Of a stretch of 64,000 bases of DNA, positions 8,601 to 19,943 are shown piece by piece. The notes below the pieces were generated by a model. That model had not been told where the DNA came from and searched no databases. It saw nothing but the letters and a program-made list of their open reading frames with translations. The first letter of the stretch is position 1, and each line of letters begins with the position of its first letter. This DNA is from Rhodococcus spelaei (GTDB taxonomy: Bacteria; Actinomycetota; Actinomycetes; Mycobacteriales; Mycobacteriaceae). The stretch is from contig NZ_VIGH01000009.1 in the NCBI RefSeq assembly GCF_006704125.1, positions 218,774-282,773 of the forward strand, read 5' to 3'. A program made the position numbers and the translations under genes.

Positions 8601-10133
8601 ATGGCACGCACCGGAATCTTCCGGACGAAATCGGTGGAGCAGTCCATCGCCGACACCGACGAGCCCGAGAGCAAACTGCGCAAGGACCTCACCGCGTGGG
8701 ACCTGACGGTGTTCGGTGTCGCCGTGGTCGTCGGCGCCGGCATCTTCACCCTCACCGCGCGCACCGCGGGCAACGTCGCCGGCCCGTCCGTCTCGCTCGC
8801 CTTCGTCCTCGCCGCGATCGCCTGCGGACTCGCCGCGCTGTGCTACGCAGAGTTCGCGTCGACGGTCCCGGTCGCCGGCAGCGCGTACACCTTCTCGTAT
8901 GCGACGTTCGGCGAATTCGTCGCCTGGATCATCGGCTGGGACCTGACCCTCGAGTTCGCGCTCGCCTCCTCGGTGGTCGCCAAGGGATGGTCGCTGTACC
9001 TGGGCAACGTGATCGGGGCGGAGGGTTCGACGGTCGTCTCCCTCGGTGGCGTGGACTTCGACTGGGGCTCGGTGCTCCTGATTGCCGTGCTCACCGTGAT
9101 CCTGGCGACCGGGACCAAGTTGTCCTCGCGGGTGTCCCAGGTGGTCACGGGAATCAAGGTCGCGGTCGTGCTCCTGGTGATCGTGGTCGGCGCGTTCTAC
9201 ATCAGCAAGGACAACTACTCGCCGTACATTCCGCCGTCAGCGCCGAAGAGCACCGGTGAGGGCATCCACCAGTCCCTGTTCTCGTTCCTCACCGGGGCGG
9301 GAGGCAGCACGTACGGCTGGTACGGACTGCTCGCAGCAGCGTCCCTGGTGTTCTTCGCGTTCATCGGATTCGACGTCGTCGCGACCACCGCCGAGGAGAC
9401 GAAGAACCCGCAGAAGGCGCTGCCGCGCGGCATTCTCGGCTCGCTCGCGATCGTCACGGTGCTGTACGTCGCGGTCACCCTGGTGCTGACCGGGATGGTC
9501 AAGTACACCACGCTCGCGACCGAGAACTCGACGCTTGCAACGGCGTTCGAGTACCACGGCATCACGTGGGCGCAGTGGGTGATCAACCTCGGCGCACTGG
9601 CCGGCCTGACGACGGTCGTGATGGTGATGCTCCTCGGCCAGACCCGGGTGCTGTTCGCGATGTCGCGGGACGGGCTGATGCCGCGACAGCTCGCGCACAC
9701 CGGACGCCACGGCACCCCGGTGCGGATCACCGTGATCGTCGGCCTCGTCTCCGCCGTGCTCGCCGGATTCTTCCCGATGGGCACCCTGGAGGAGATGGTG
9801 AACATCGGCACGCTGTTCGCCTTCGTGCTCGTGTGCCTCGGCGTGATCGTCCTGCGGCGCACCCGCCCCGACCTGCCCCGGGGGTTCCGGGTGCCGTGGG
9901 TGCCGCTGGTCCCGGTCCTGGCGGTGCTGGCCTGCGGGTGGCTGATGCTGAACCTGTCCGTGGAGACCTGGATCCGGTTCGTGGTCTGGATGGCGATCGG
10001 CATCGTCGTGTACTTCGGCTACGGCTACCGGCACTCGCTGGTGGGCAAGCGGATGCGGCCGCCGCCCGGTCTCGCAGCCGAGGCGCTCGACCATCTGGGT
10101 GGACCGGACGAGCCGACGCACCTGGGGCGGTAA
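8601..10133 (+). CDS. APC-family amino acid permease
   Basis: A 510-residue transporter with 12 predicted membrane spans of the cationic amino-acid transporter (CAT/YfnA-like) branch. The TM1 signature VVVGAGIFTLTARTAGNVAGPS carries the unwound glycine stretch that binds the substrate amino group, and SAYTFSYATFGEFVAWIIGW is characteristic of this branch. Late spans and a short cytoplasmic tail are complete. GAGGCAGCG precedes ATG 8601. Rv3253c holds the same place in M. tuberculosis. Substrate specificity is unknown; lysine, arginine or ornithine would be typical for the family. Confidence 0.9.
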   Translation: MARTGIFRTKSVEQSIADTDEPESKLRKDLTAWDLTVFGVAVVVGAGIFTLTARTAGNVAGPSVSLAFVLAAIACGLAALCYAEFASTVPVAGSAYTFSYATFGEFVAWIIGWDLTLEFALASSVVAKGWSLYLGNVIGAEGSTVVSLGGVDFDWGSVLLIAVLTVILATGTKLSSRVSQVVTGIKVAVVLLVIVVGAFYISKDNYSPYIPPSAPKSTGEGIHQSLFSFLTGAGGSTYGWYGLLAAASLVFFAFIGFDVVATTAEETKNPQKALPRGILGSLAIVTVLYVAVTLVLTGMVKYTTLATENSTLATAFEYHGITWAQWVINLGALAGLTTVVMVMLLGQTRVLFAMSRDGLMPRQLAHTGRHGTPVRITVIVGLVSAVLAGFFPMGTLEEMVNIGTLFAFVLVCLGVIVLRRTRPDLPRGFRVPWVPLVPVLAVLACGWLMLNLSVETWIRFVVWMAIGIVVYFGYGYRHSLVGKRMRPPPGLAAEALDHLGGPDEPTHLGR

Positions 10134-10220
10134 GTCCGGTTCCGAACGGGAACGAGGCTGAGTCCTCGTCGTCCGTCGAGATGCTGCACCCCGCCGCGGC
10201 ACACACTTCACCCATTCATT

Positions 10221-10326
10221 TTGGTAATCCTCACCTTGGTTACCCGCGCTTTGGATCCGACTGCGCCCGGGTTGGTTTACAAAAGGCGATATTTGTATAG
10301 ACGGGCGACAGAATGCGGTCTATCGT
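10221..10326 (+). promoter_or_regulatory. alkB promoter region with direct and inverted repeats
   Basis: The 247-bp gap before alkB is notably AT-rich for this genome. It contains TTGGTAATCC (10221) and TTGGTTACCC (10236), imperfect direct repeats 15 bp apart. TTGGTT (10272) to TATAGA (10296) is a possible -35/-10 pair with an 18-bp spacer. An inverted repeat ATAGAC (10297-10302), 15 bp, GTCTAT (10318-10323) overlaps that -10 and would suit a TetR dimer such as AlkU. All of this is pattern-based inference. Confidence 0.5.
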
Positions 10327-10380
10327 CTAGTTCCTAGTGGTCCACTTCACAGGTTGGTGGCCGTCGGACGGGAGGCAGTC

Positions 10381-11598
10381 GTGAGCATGCGAATCGGAGC
10401 GGGGGAGCAGGCGCCCGGCCAGTGGCGTGACAGGAAACGCCACCTCTGGTTGTTGGGACTGATTCCGCCGACCGCCGTCTTCATCGCGGCGGGTCTGGTG
10501 TGGGGATTCAACGAACTGGGCTGGAATGCGGTCTCGCCGGTGTGGTGGTGGATCGGCCCGATCCTCGTCTACGTCCTGCTCCCGATCCTGGACGTCTTCT
10601 TCGGCCCGGACGGACAGAACCCGCCCGAGGAGGTCATGGAGCAGCTCGAGAACGACAGGTACTACCGTTACTGCACGTACGTCTACATTCCGTTCCAGCT
10701 CGCGAGCCTGGTGTTCGCCTGCTACCTGTGGACGTCGGACAACCTGAGCTGGCTCGGCATCGACGGCGGGCTCGGCTTGGCGTCGAAGGTCGGTCTGGCG
10801 CTGAGCATCGGCGTGATGGGCGGTATCGGCATCAACACCGCGCACGAACTCGGCCACAAGAAGGACGATCTCGAGCGGTGGCTGTCGAAGATCACCCTCG
10901 CCCAGACCTGCTACGGGCACTTCTACATCGAGCACAACCGCGGCCACCACGTCCGCGTGTCCACCCCCGAGGATCCGGCGAGCGCACGCTTCGGCGAGAG
11001 CTTCTGGACCTTCCTGCCGCGCAGTGTCTGGGGCAGCCTGAAGTCCTCGTGGGAACTGGAGAAGGTACGACTGCAGCGACTCGGCAAGGGGCCGTGGAAC
11101 ATTCGCAACGACGTCCTGAATGCCTGGCTGATGTCGGTCGCGCTGTGGGTGGCGCTGGTAGCGGGCTTCGGCTGGCAGGTGTTGCCGTTCCTGGTGATTC
11201 AGGCCGTGTACGGGTTCTCGCTGCTCGAGACCGTGAACTACCTCGAGCACTACGGTCTGCTGCGGCAGAAGACGGCGACCGGCCGCTACGAGCGTTGCAC
11301 TCCCGCGCACAGCTGGAACTCCGACCACATCTGCACGAACATCTTCCTGTACCACCTGCAACGGCACAGTGACCACCATGCCAACCCGACCCGGCGGTAC
11401 CAGACGCTGCGCAGCATGGACGGCGCACCGAACCTGCCCAGTGGCTACGCCAGCATGATCACCCTGGCCTACATTCCGCCGGTCTGGCGCAAGGTGATGG
11501 ACCACCGCGTGCTCGACCACTACGACGGTGACATCACCCAGGTGAACGTGCAGCCGTCCAAGCGGGAGCGCATCTACGCCCGGCTCGGGGTGGCGTGA
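10381..11598 (+). CDS. alkB: Alkane 1-monooxygenase AlkB
   Basis: Membrane non-heme diiron enzyme that hydroxylates the terminal carbon of medium/long n-alkanes using rubredoxin electrons. The 405-residue protein has about six spans and every AlkB histidine motif: HELGH (H155-H159), EHNRGHH (H185, H189, H190) followed by VRVSTPEDPASAR, NYLEHYGL, and LQRHSDHH (H329, H332, H333). GTG 10381 follows GGGAGG; an ATG two codons later is possible. Its TGA overlaps the ATG of the first rubredoxin (TGATG). The following gene set is the classic rhodococcal alkB-rubA1-rubA2-alkU operon. Confidence 0.97.
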   Translation: MSMRIGAGEQAPGQWRDRKRHLWLLGLIPPTAVFIAAGLVWGFNELGWNAVSPVWWWIGPILVYVLLPILDVFFGPDGQNPPEEVMEQLENDRYYRYCTYVYIPFQLASLVFACYLWTSDNLSWLGIDGGLGLASKVGLALSIGVMGGIGINTAHELGHKKDDLERWLSKITLAQTCYGHFYIEHNRGHHVRVSTPEDPASARFGESFWTFLPRSVWGSLKSSWELEKVRLQRLGKGPWNIRNDVLNAWLMSVALWVALVAGFGWQVLPFLVIQAVYGFSLLETVNYLEHYGLLRQKTATGRYERCTPAHSWNSDHICTNIFLYHLQRHSDHHANPTRRYQTLRSMDGAPNLPSGYASMITLAYIPPVWRKVMDHRVLDHYDGDITQVNVQPSKRERIYARLGVA

Positions 11599-11762
11599 TG
11601 GCCGCGTATCGGTGTCCGGTGTGTGAGTACACGTACGAGGAAGCGAAAGGTGCTCCACGGGAAGGATTTCCGGCGGGGACCCTCTGGGACGAGATCCCGG
11701 ATCAGTGGTGCTGCCCGGACTGCGGTGTGCGGGAGAAGATCGATTTCGAGGAGGCCCTGTGA
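11598..11762 (+). CDS. rubA1: Rubredoxin, AlkG1-like
   Basis: A 54-residue rubredoxin between alkB and a second rubredoxin, with one-base stop/start overlaps on both sides. It has the two iron-binding Cys pairs, [10 protein letters not shown] and [10 protein letters not shown]. The first pair reads C-x-x-C-E rather than the usual C-x-x-C-G. Reported AlkG1-type rubredoxins have such altered motifs and could not donate electrons to AlkB in complementation tests, unlike AlkG2 types. This copy may therefore have a different partner or role. The family assignment is certain; the subtype is by motif. Confidence 0.93.
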   Translation: MAAYRCPVCEYTYEEAKGAPREGFPAGTLWDEIPDQWCCPDCGVREKIDFEEAL

Positions 11763-11935
11763 TGAAGCTCTACCGGTGCGTGCAGTGCGGGTTCGAGTAC
11801 GACGAGGAGCTCGGCTGGCCCGAGGACGGCATCGCCCCCGGGACCCGCTGGGACGAGATCCCGGACGACTGGAGCTGCCCCGACTGCGGGGCGGCGAAGG
11901 CGGACTTCTACATGGAGGAGGTCGCGCGGCCGTGA
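11762..11935 (+). CDS. rubA2: Rubredoxin, AlkG2-type electron donor to AlkB
   Basis: A 57-residue rubredoxin with both canonical pairs, [13 protein letters not shown] and [11 protein letters not shown], and the conserved [11 protein letters not shown] loop. It shuttles electrons from a rubredoxin reductase (not in the window) to AlkB. ATG 11762 shares its A with the TGA of rubA1. Canonical CxxCG motifs mark it as the AlkG2 type expected to be functional with AlkB. The copies share the WDEIPD core but little outside it, so they are old paralogs rather than a recent duplication. Confidence 0.95.
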   Translation: MKLYRCVQCGFEYDEELGWPEDGIAPGTRWDEIPDDWSCPDCGAAKADFYMEEVARP

Positions 11936-11989
11936 CGGCGGCATGCGCCGCGGTTTGACGCGTCGCGGCGCCGGTGTCAGTGTCCCCTC

Positions 11990-12636
11990 ATGACCAACCG
12001 AGTCCCGTACCAGCAGGCAACCCGAACGCTGCTGCGGGAGTCGGTCCTCGGGGCGATGCGCGACCTGCTCGCGGACAAGGACTGGTCCGAGGTCACCATG
12101 ACCGACGTCGCGGCGGGCGCGGGGGTGAGCCGACAGACCGTCTACAACGAGTTCAAGTCGCGGCAGGGGCTGGCCCAGGCCTATGCCCTGCAGTTGGCGG
12201 ACCGCTTCGTCGGTGCGGTCGAGGACGCCGTCTACGCCAATGTCGGCGCGCCGCACACGGCTCTGGTGGCGGCGTTCACCACATTCTTCCGCCAGAGCGC
12301 AGCCGATCCGCTCGTGCACTCGCTGCTCACCGGGGAGGCCAAGCCCGACCTGTTGCGACTGATCACGACCGACAGTGCCCCGCTGCTGGAGCGGGCCTCG
12401 TCTCGGCTCGCGGCGACGCTCGAGCGCAGCTGGATACAGGCCACACCGTCCGAGGCGGGCCTGCTCGGCCGGGGAATCGTCCGACTGGCGATCAGCTACA
12501 TCTCGATGCCGCCGGACTCGGACGAGGGTGTGGCCGAGGACCTGGCCAGGCTCTTCGTGCCGTTCATCGAGGCCATCGCCCCGGCCGCCACCGAACCGAT
12601 AGCCTTACCTTCGATATTGCCAACCAGGAGAGGCAG

Positions 12637-12640
<4 letters not shown>
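11990..12640 (+). CDS. alkU: TetR-family regulator of the alk operon (AlkU/AlkX)
   Basis: A 216-residue TetR repressor. The N-terminal helix-turn-helix is clear ([24 protein letters not shown], residues about 35-58), followed by an all-helical ligand domain. Fourth place in the alkB operon matches AlkU of rhodococci and AlkX of Dietzia, which respond to fatty acids or alkane products; that ligand is established for relatives only. Its TGA overlaps the ATG of ahcY (ATGA), so methyl-cycle ahcY may be co-translated with the alkane operon. A likely target is the repeat region before alkB. Confidence 0.88.
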
Positions 12641-14130
<1,490 letters not shown>

Positions 14131-14133
<3 letters not shown>

Positions 14134-14163
14134 GCGGCCGCACAACCTGATCGGTGCCGCCTA
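14131..14163 (+). terminator. Hairpin overlapping the ahcY stop codon
   Basis: TAGGCGGC (14131-14138, including the TAG stop) pairs perfectly with GCCGCCTA (14156-14163) around a 17-nt loop. No T-run follows, and tmk starts 13 bp later, so it may be a weak terminator, a processing site or a stabilising 3' hairpin. Confidence 0.4.
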
Positions 14164-14175
14164 GACTTTCCCGCC

Positions 14176-14817
14176 GTGGGCACACTCATTGCGCTGGAAG
14201 GTCTGGACGGCGCCGGTAAGCGGACGCTCGTCGACAAGCTCGTCACCGAGCTCGAGTCGGCGGGCGTCCGCATCGCCGTGCGCGCGTTTCCCCGCTACGG
14301 CAACTCGATTCACGCGGACCTCGCCGCCGAGGCCTTGAAGGGATCCCACGGGGACCTCGCCGATTCGGTGTACGGGATGGCGTCGATGTTCGCGTTGGAT
14401 CGTGGATTCGCGGCCGAGGATCTGCGGGAGTTGCTGTCCGTCAACGACATCGTGCTCCTGGACCGGTACGTCGCCTCCAATGCGGCCTACGGCGCGGCGC
14501 GAATGCGGCAGGGCGCCGGCGGGGACTTCGTGCACTGGGTCCGCGCGCTCGAGTTCGACCGGCTGGGGGTGCCGCGACCCGGGCTGCAGATGCTGCTCGA
14601 CGTCCCGGTGGAACTCGCCCGGGCGCGGGCGCAGTCCCGTGAGATCCAGGACGCGAGCCGCGAACTCGACGCCTTCGAGCGCGACTCGGACCTGCAGACG
14701 CGCACCGGCGAGGTGTACCGCGAACTGGCTCGAACCAGCTGGATGTCGCCGTGGCGGGTACTGGCGCCGGACGTGGATCCGGCAGCCCTGGCCGCTGATC
14801 TGGCACAGTGGAAGTGA
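14176..14817 (+). CDS. tmk: Thymidylate kinase
   Basis: Phosphorylates dTMP to dTDP. The 213-residue protein begins with the P-loop EGLDGAGKRTLVDKL, carrying the GAGKRT form also used by mycobacterial TMPK in place of GKS/T. The LLDRYVASNAAYGAARM segment holds the DR(Y/H) dTMP-binding motif. LID and C-terminal parts are complete. The GTG start is 42 bp after ahcY and next to mtrA, the order conserved in mycolata (sahH-tmk-mtrA-mtrB-lpqB). Confidence 0.95.
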   Translation: MGTLIALEGLDGAGKRTLVDKLVTELESAGVRIAVRAFPRYGNSIHADLAAEALKGSHGDLADSVYGMASMFALDRGFAAEDLRELLSVNDIVLLDRYVASNAAYGAARMRQGAGGDFVHWVRALEFDRLGVPRPGLQMLLDVPVELARARAQSREIQDASRELDAFERDSDLQTRTGEVYRELARTSWMSPWRVLAPDVDPAALAADLAQWK

Positions 14818-14893
14818 TCGCGACGACCGCGACACGCCACCGGAGCGCCCTGGAACGACGGGTTCCGGGGTCCGAGGATGACACGATAGGGAC

Positions 14894-15571
14894 ATGAAGC
14901 CACGCATTCTGGTTGTCGATGACGACACGGCGCTCGCCGAGATGCTCACCATCGTGCTCCGCGGCGAGGGATTCGAGCCCTTCGTCGTGGGCGACGGCAC
15001 CCAGGCACTCACCGCGGTCCGTGAGATCCGCCCGGATCTGGTGCTGCTCGATCTGATGCTGCCCGGGATGAACGGCATCGACGTCTGCCGGGTGCTGCGC
15101 GCGGATTCCGGCGTGCCGATCGTGATGCTCACCGCCAAGACGGACACCGTCGACGTGGTGCTCGGACTCGAGTCCGGCGCCGACGACTACGTGATGAAGC
15201 CGTTCAAGCCGAAGGAACTCGTCGCCCGCGTGCGCGCTCGCCTGCGCCGCACCGAGGACGAGCCCGCCGAACTGCTGTCCATTGCCGACATCGTCATCGA
15301 CGTGCCCGCGCACAAGGTCACCCGGGACGGGCAGCTGATCTCGCTGACCCCGCTCGAGTTCGACCTGTTGGTCGCCCTCGCCCGCAAGCCCCGACAGGTG
15401 TTCACCCGAGAGGTGCTGCTCGAACAGGTGTGGGGCTACCGGCACGCCGCCGACACCCGACCGGTCAACGTGCACGTCCAGCGACTGCGCGCCAAGGTGG
15501 AAACTGACCCGGAGAATCCCCAAGTGGTACTCACGGTCAGGGGGGTCGGCTACAAGGCCGGACCGCCGTGA
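14894..15571 (+). CDS. mtrA: Response regulator MtrA
   Basis: OmpR-family response regulator that, with MtrB, couples cell-wall metabolism and replication/division in actinobacteria. The 225-residue protein has an acidic pocket ILVVDDDT, phospho-acceptor Asp53 in VLLDLMLPG, the conserved Lys in MKPFKPKEL, and a C-terminal winged helix with the [20 protein letters not shown] start and the [15 protein letters not shown] recognition helix. The ATG is 76 bp after tmk. The stop overlaps the GTG of mtrB (GTGA). Confidence 0.97.
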   Translation: MKPRILVVDDDTALAEMLTIVLRGEGFEPFVVGDGTQALTAVREIRPDLVLLDLMLPGMNGIDVCRVLRADSGVPIVMLTAKTDTVDVVLGLESGADDYVMKPFKPKELVARVRARLRRTEDEPAELLSIADIVIDVPAHKVTRDGQLISLTPLEFDLLVALARKPRQVFTREVLLEQVWGYRHAADTRPVNVHVQRLRAKVETDPENPQVVLTVRGVGYKAGPP

Positions 15572-17304
15572 TCCGTTCCACCCGTATGCGGCGCAGGATC
15601 AACGGGACGTTCACGCCGCTCCTGCGTCGCTTCCGGAACCTGAGCCGTGCACTCGCGCACCTGTGGCGCCGTTCGCTTCAGCTCCGAGTGGTCGTCTCGA
15701 CGCTGACGCTCTCGCTCGTGGTCATCACCATCCTCGGTGTGGTGCTGACCAGCCAGATCACCGACCGTCTGCTCGAGGCGAAGATCAGCGCCGCCACCGA
15801 GGAGATGGACCGCGCCCGCGGCACCGTGCAGAGCGAGCTCGCCGGGTCCGACGACAGCACCTCGCTGAGCACCCGCCTCGACGGTGCCCGGGCGTCGCTG
15901 ACCAATCGCGGTGTCGACGCCGGCCCCGCCTCGGGCGCGGCCGGAACCTTCGACTCCGTCCTCGTCGTGAAGGGCGACCCACCGCGGGGACAGGCGCAGG
16001 CAGGTCCGATCGACCAGATTCCGCAGAACCTGCGTGACTTCGTCCAGCGTGGCCAGGTGAGCTACCAGTTCTCCACCGTCTCGGACCCGGACGGCTACAC
16101 CGGTCCCGCGTTGATTGTCGGCAGCCCGACCTCCGCGGAGGTGCCCGACCTCGAGCTGTACCTGGTGTTCCCGCTCGCGAGCGAGGACCGCAGCCTGTCG
16201 CTGATGCGCAGCACCCTGCTGATCGGCGGAGCGGTGCTGTTGGTGCTGCTCGCCGCGATCTCGGTGGTCGTCGCGCGGCAGGTGGTCCTGCCGATCCGCT
16301 CGGCCTCCCGGATCGCGGAGCGCTTCGCCGAGGGCAAACTCCGCGAACGCATGCCGGTGCGCGGCGAGGACGACATGGCCAGGCTGGCGATGTCCTTCAA
16401 CGACATGGCCGAGTCGCTGTCCAAACAGATCGCCCAGCTCGAGGAGTTCGGCAACCTGCAGAAACGGTTCACCTCCGACGTGAGCCACGAGCTGCGCACG
16501 CCCCTGACCACCGTCCGGATGGCCGCCGACCTCATTCACGACGGCAGCGCGGAGCTGGATCCCGCCATGCGGCGGTCGTCGGAACTGCTGGTGGCGGAGC
16601 TGGACAGGTTCGAGACGCTGCTCGCGGACCTGCTCGAGATCAGCCGCCACGACGCCGGCGTCGCCGAGCTCGCGGCCGAGAAGCTGGACCTGCGGATGAG
16701 TGCCAGGGCGGCGGTCTCGACGATCCGGCACCTGGCCCGCGAGTCCGGCACCGAGCTGATCCTGGACCTGCCCGAAGAACCGGTGATGGCGACCGTCGAC
16801 CCGCGCCGGGTGGAGCGGATCCTGCGAAACCTGCTGGCCAACGCGATCGACCACGGCGAGGGCAAACCGGTCCTGCTTCGGTTGCGCTCCGACGAGGATG
16901 CCGCTGCGTTCATCGTCCGCGACCAGGGCATCGGCTTGCGTCCGGGCGAGGAGAAGCTGGTGTTCAACAGGTTCTGGCGGTCGGATCCGTCGCGGGTGCG
17001 GCGCTCCGGCGGCACCGGACTCGGTCTCGCGATCAGCGTGGAGGACGCCCGACTGCACGACGGCAGGCTCGACGCCTGGGGTGAGCCCGGCGAGGGTGCC
17101 TGCTTCCGGTTGACGTTGCCGCTGGTGCGCGGCCACAAGGTGACGAGCAGTCCGCTGCCGCTGCGTCCGCCGAGCGTCAAGCACGTGCAGGGCAGGCCGT
17201 TGCCGGGCGCGGAACGCCCACACAGCGGGCACGGCGAGCAGAGCGAGGCGCTCGACCCGGACGAGACCGGCAGCGTGCCGATACTGCGGGAGCGTCGACC
17301 GTGA
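15568..17304 (+). CDS. mtrB: Sensor histidine kinase MtrB
   Basis: Membrane sensor partner of MtrA, 578 residues. Layout: basic cytoplasmic N-terminus, TM1 at about residues 45-65, an extracellular domain of about 150 residues, TM2 at about 212-234, HAMP ([19 protein letters not shown]), dimerisation helix with phospho-acceptor His307 in [14 protein letters not shown], then HATPase_c with N box [26 protein letters not shown] and [10 protein letters not shown] basic proline-rich tail follows, as in mycobacterial MtrB. It starts at a GTG that overlaps mtrA by 4 bases and itself overlaps lpqB by 4. Confidence 0.96.
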   Translation: MIRSTRMRRRINGTFTPLLRRFRNLSRALAHLWRRSLQLRVVVSTLTLSLVVITILGVVLTSQITDRLLEAKISAATEEMDRARGTVQSELAGSDDSTSLSTRLDGARASLTNRGVDAGPASGAAGTFDSVLVVKGDPPRGQAQAGPIDQIPQNLRDFVQRGQVSYQFSTVSDPDGYTGPALIVGSPTSAEVPDLELYLVFPLASEDRSLSLMRSTLLIGGAVLLVLLAAISVVVARQVVLPIRSASRIAERFAEGKLRERMPVRGEDDMARLAMSFNDMAESLSKQIAQLEEFGNLQKRFTSDVSHELRTPLTTVRMAADLIHDGSAELDPAMRRSSELLVAELDRFETLLADLLEISRHDAGVAELAAEKLDLRMSARAAVSTIRHLARESGTELILDLPEEPVMATVDPRRVERILRNLLANAIDHGEGKPVLLRLRSDEDAAAFIVRDQGIGLRPGEEKLVFNRFWRSDPSRVRRSGGTGLGLAISVEDARLHDGRLDAWGEPGEGACFRLTLPLVRGHKVTSSPLPLRPPSVKHVQGRPLPGAERPHSGHGEQSEALDPDETGSVPILRERRP

Positions 17305-19067
17305 GGCGGCGACACATGGTTGCCGCGCTCGTGACGGGCGCGGCAGTGCTGCTGGGTGGGTGCGCGAGCCTGCCGGAGTCGTCGACTCCGCAGGCGATCG
17401 GCACCATCGCCAAGGAACCGGCGGTGACCAGCGTCCCGGCGCCGACGCCGGGACGCGAACCCGACCTGCTGCTGCGCGACTTCTTCGGCGCGAGTACCGA
17501 CCCGGGCGGCAGGCACGCCGCGGCTCGCCAGTTCCTCACCCAGCGCGCCTCGAACAGCTGGGACGACACGGCGAGCACCACGATCGTCGACAAGGTCGAC
17601 GTGCTGCCCGAGTCCCGCAGCGGCGACCAGGCCACTTACACGATCCGAGCCAACCGGGTCGGCCAACTCGAGCCCGGCGGTGTCTACCAGGCTGTCGAGG
17701 GCAACTTCGAAGCCAAGGTGCGACTGACCAGGGTCGACGGCCAGTGGCGGATCGACGAGTTGCCGGCCGGGGTCATCATGGACCGCCCGCAGTTCCTCAA
17801 GACCTACCAGCGCAAGGCCTTGTACTTCCTCGACCCGTCGGGCAGCACGGTCGTGCCCGACCTGCGCTGGATCTCCGCCGCACAACAGGACATGACCGCG
17901 CAGCTGATCGACATGCTGATCGCCGGGCCCAAGCAGTCGCTGGCGGGCGCTGTCCTCAACCAGGCCGGCAAGGTCTCGGTGAAGGGTCCGATCACCAAGG
18001 CGGACGGCCGCAGTGCAGGCGTCGGGATCGGGTTCGGCGGGCTGCGCGTCGACTTCCAGGGTGCGTCGGCGCTCGATCAGCCGGCCAAGGACCAGTTGGC
18101 TGCGCAGGTCGTGTGGACACTGGCGAACGCGGAGATATCCGGACCGTACGTGCTGCTCGGTGACGGCAAACCGCTCGACGACCGGCTGCCCAACGGGTGG
18201 ACGACGGCCGATGTGTCCTCGACCAACCCGATGGCGAGCGCGACCTCCATGGTCGGACTGCACGCGCTCAGCAACGGCGCACTCGTCGCCGTCACCGACA
18301 CCGGAGTGAGTCCGATGCCCGGCTACTTCGGGACCGGGCCGGGGATCCGGTCGATCGCGCTGTCGCGGGACGGCAAGCTGGCGGCCGCGGTGGCAGACAC
18401 CGGCAGGACGGCACCGGACCCGGCGAGCGCGCTGATGGTCGGTCCGATCGAGGGATTCGCCAGCCCGGTCGTCGAGGGGGCCACGATGACCCGGCCGACG
18501 TGGTCGCTCGGCGACAATTCGGTATGGACCGTCGTGGACGGTTCGAGGGTGATCCGCGCGGCGCGCGACCTCAACACGGGTCAGCTGGTCACGGCGCCGG
18601 TCGACACCACGGAGATCGGCTCGCTCGGCGCGACCGTCTCCGAGCTCCGGTTGTCCCGCGACGGCGTGCGGGCCGCGTTGATCGTGGACGGGAAGGTGTA
18701 CGTGGCGACCGTCCGGCACCGTCCGGACGGCACCTATGCGCTGGGCAGCGCGCGGCCCGTCGCGGTCGGGCTCGGCAGTCCTGCGGTCTCGCTCGACTGG
18801 AGTAGCGGCGATGCGATCATCGTGGCGCGCGCGGCCTCGGACATTCCGGTGGTGACGGTCGCGGTGGACGGCTCGCGGATGGACGCGTTGCCCAGTCGCA
18901 ACCTCACGCCGCCGGTGACGTCGGTCGACGCCTCCGCCACGACCGCGTTCGTCGCCGATTCCCGCGCGGTGTTCCAACTCAACAACAACGATCCGGCAGG
19001 CGACCGGTACTGGCGCGAGGTGCCCGGCCTGACCGGTGTGAAGGCGATTCCGGTCCTGCCCGGCTGA
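17301..19067 (+). CDS. lpqB: Lipoprotein LpqB, accessory factor of MtrAB
   Basis: Secreted lipoprotein that binds the extracellular part of MtrB and modulates its signalling. The 588-residue protein has a lipoprotein signal peptide with lipobox LLGGC (acylated Cys21), a GerMN-like domain in the first half, and a C-terminal beta-propeller-like region (repeats such as [20 protein letters not shown]). GTG 17301 overlaps mtrB by 4 bases; a later ATG (residue 6) could also start the signal peptide. The three-gene mtrA-mtrB-lpqB unit is intact. Confidence 0.95.
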   Translation: MRRRHMVAALVTGAAVLLGGCASLPESSTPQAIGTIAKEPAVTSVPAPTPGREPDLLLRDFFGASTDPGGRHAAARQFLTQRASNSWDDTASTTIVDKVDVLPESRSGDQATYTIRANRVGQLEPGGVYQAVEGNFEAKVRLTRVDGQWRIDELPAGVIMDRPQFLKTYQRKALYFLDPSGSTVVPDLRWISAAQQDMTAQLIDMLIAGPKQSLAGAVLNQAGKVSVKGPITKADGRSAGVGIGFGGLRVDFQGASALDQPAKDQLAAQVVWTLANAEISGPYVLLGDGKPLDDRLPNGWTTADVSSTNPMASATSMVGLHALSNGALVAVTDTGVSPMPGYFGTGPGIRSIALSRDGKLAAAVADTGRTAPDPASALMVGPIEGFASPVVEGATMTRPTWSLGDNSVWTVVDGSRVIRAARDLNTGQLVTAPVDTTEIGSLGATVSELRLSRDGVRAALIVDGKVYVATVRHRPDGTYALGSARPVAVGLGSPAVSLDWSSGDAIIVARAASDIPVVTVAVDGSRMDALPSRNLTPPVTSVDASATTAFVADSRAVFQLNNNDPAGDRYWREVPGLTGVKAIPVLPG

Positions 19068-19084
19068 GCCGTGTCGGTGCCCCG

Positions 19085-19768
19085 GTGCACACTGCCGGGA
19101 TGGGGGTAGTGCAGGCGCTGACGGACCTGGTGTTGCCGCGCGAATGCGGCGGCTGTGCGGCACCGGGGACCCTCTGGTGCCCGCGCTGCCGAGCCGAGTT
19201 GTCGGGCGATCCGGTGCCGATCTCGCCCCGGGTGGACTCCGGGACGCGGGCGTGGGCGATCGGTGGGTACTCGGGAGCCCGCCGAGCCGCGGTGATCGCT
19301 GCCAAGGAACGCGGCAGACGCGACCTCGCGCGGCCCCTGGGGGAGGCGCTGGCGCTCGCGTTGACCAGATTGCGCGATCTGGGCGAGATCGACCCCGCGG
19401 AGCTGGCGCTGCTGACGCTGGTAGCCGCGCCGACGCGGGCCAGGGCGGCCCGCTCGCGCGGGGGCGACCCGGTGGCGCGGGCCGTGGGCGTCGCCGCACG
19501 GGTCCTGGCGCCCGAGTCGGTCCGCGTGGATCCGTTGCTGAAATATGCTCGAGGAGTGCGAGATTCGGTGGGCTTGTCGGCGCGCGCCCGGGTCGAGAAC
19601 CTGGCGGGAGGGATCCTGGTCGGACCGACGGAGGGTACCGGCCGGTCCGATTGTGTCGTGTTGATCGACGACGTACTCACCACCGGAGCCACCGCGGCGG
19701 AATCGGTTCGGGCGCTCGCGGGCCGGGGCGTCCGGGTCGACGCGGTGCTTGTGATCGCCGCCGCATGA
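19085..19768 (+). CDS. ComF-family phosphoribosyltransferase-like protein
   Basis: A 227-residue ComF/Rv3242c-like protein. The N-terminus has two Cys pairs (CGGCAAPGTLWCPRC) that probably bind zinc, and the C-terminus has a type I PRTase PRPP loop, VVLIDDVLTTGATAAESVR. In competent bacteria ComF acts in DNA uptake; in mycolata the role is unknown and nucleotide salvage is possible. GTG 19085 or the internal ATG at 19100 could be the start, both upstream of the first Cys pair. It follows lpqB by 17 bp. Confidence 0.85.
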   Translation: MHTAGMGVVQALTDLVLPRECGGCAAPGTLWCPRCRAELSGDPVPISPRVDSGTRAWAIGGYSGARRAAVIAAKERGRRDLARPLGEALALALTRLRDLGEIDPAELALLTLVAAPTRARAARSRGGDPVARAVGVAARVLAPESVRVDPLLKYARGVRDSVGLSARARVENLAGGILVGPTEGTGRSDCVVLIDDVLTTGATAAESVRALAGRGVRVDAVLVIAAA

Positions 19769-19863
19769 AGCAATCGGCACGAACGCTGGCACTCGCGTCG
19801 AACTCGTACTAGCGTCGCCAACAAGCCGACGAACTGGGTGGGAGGTGATAGTTCCGAACCCTG

Positions 19864-19889
19864 ACGCCGGGCGGTCCCCTTCCCGGCGT
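19864..19889 (+). other. Hairpin in the hpf leader
   Basis: ACGCCGGG (19864-19871) pairs with CCCGGCGT (19882-19889) around a 10-nt loop in the 175-bp gap between the ComF-like gene and hpf. There is no T-run. It could be a weak terminator or a structured 5' leader of hpf. Confidence 0.35.
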
Positions 19890-19943
19890 AGCTCATCCGC
19901 CGCAAGTCATTTCTAGTGGCTCGGCCGTAACCGGGAGGTACGC

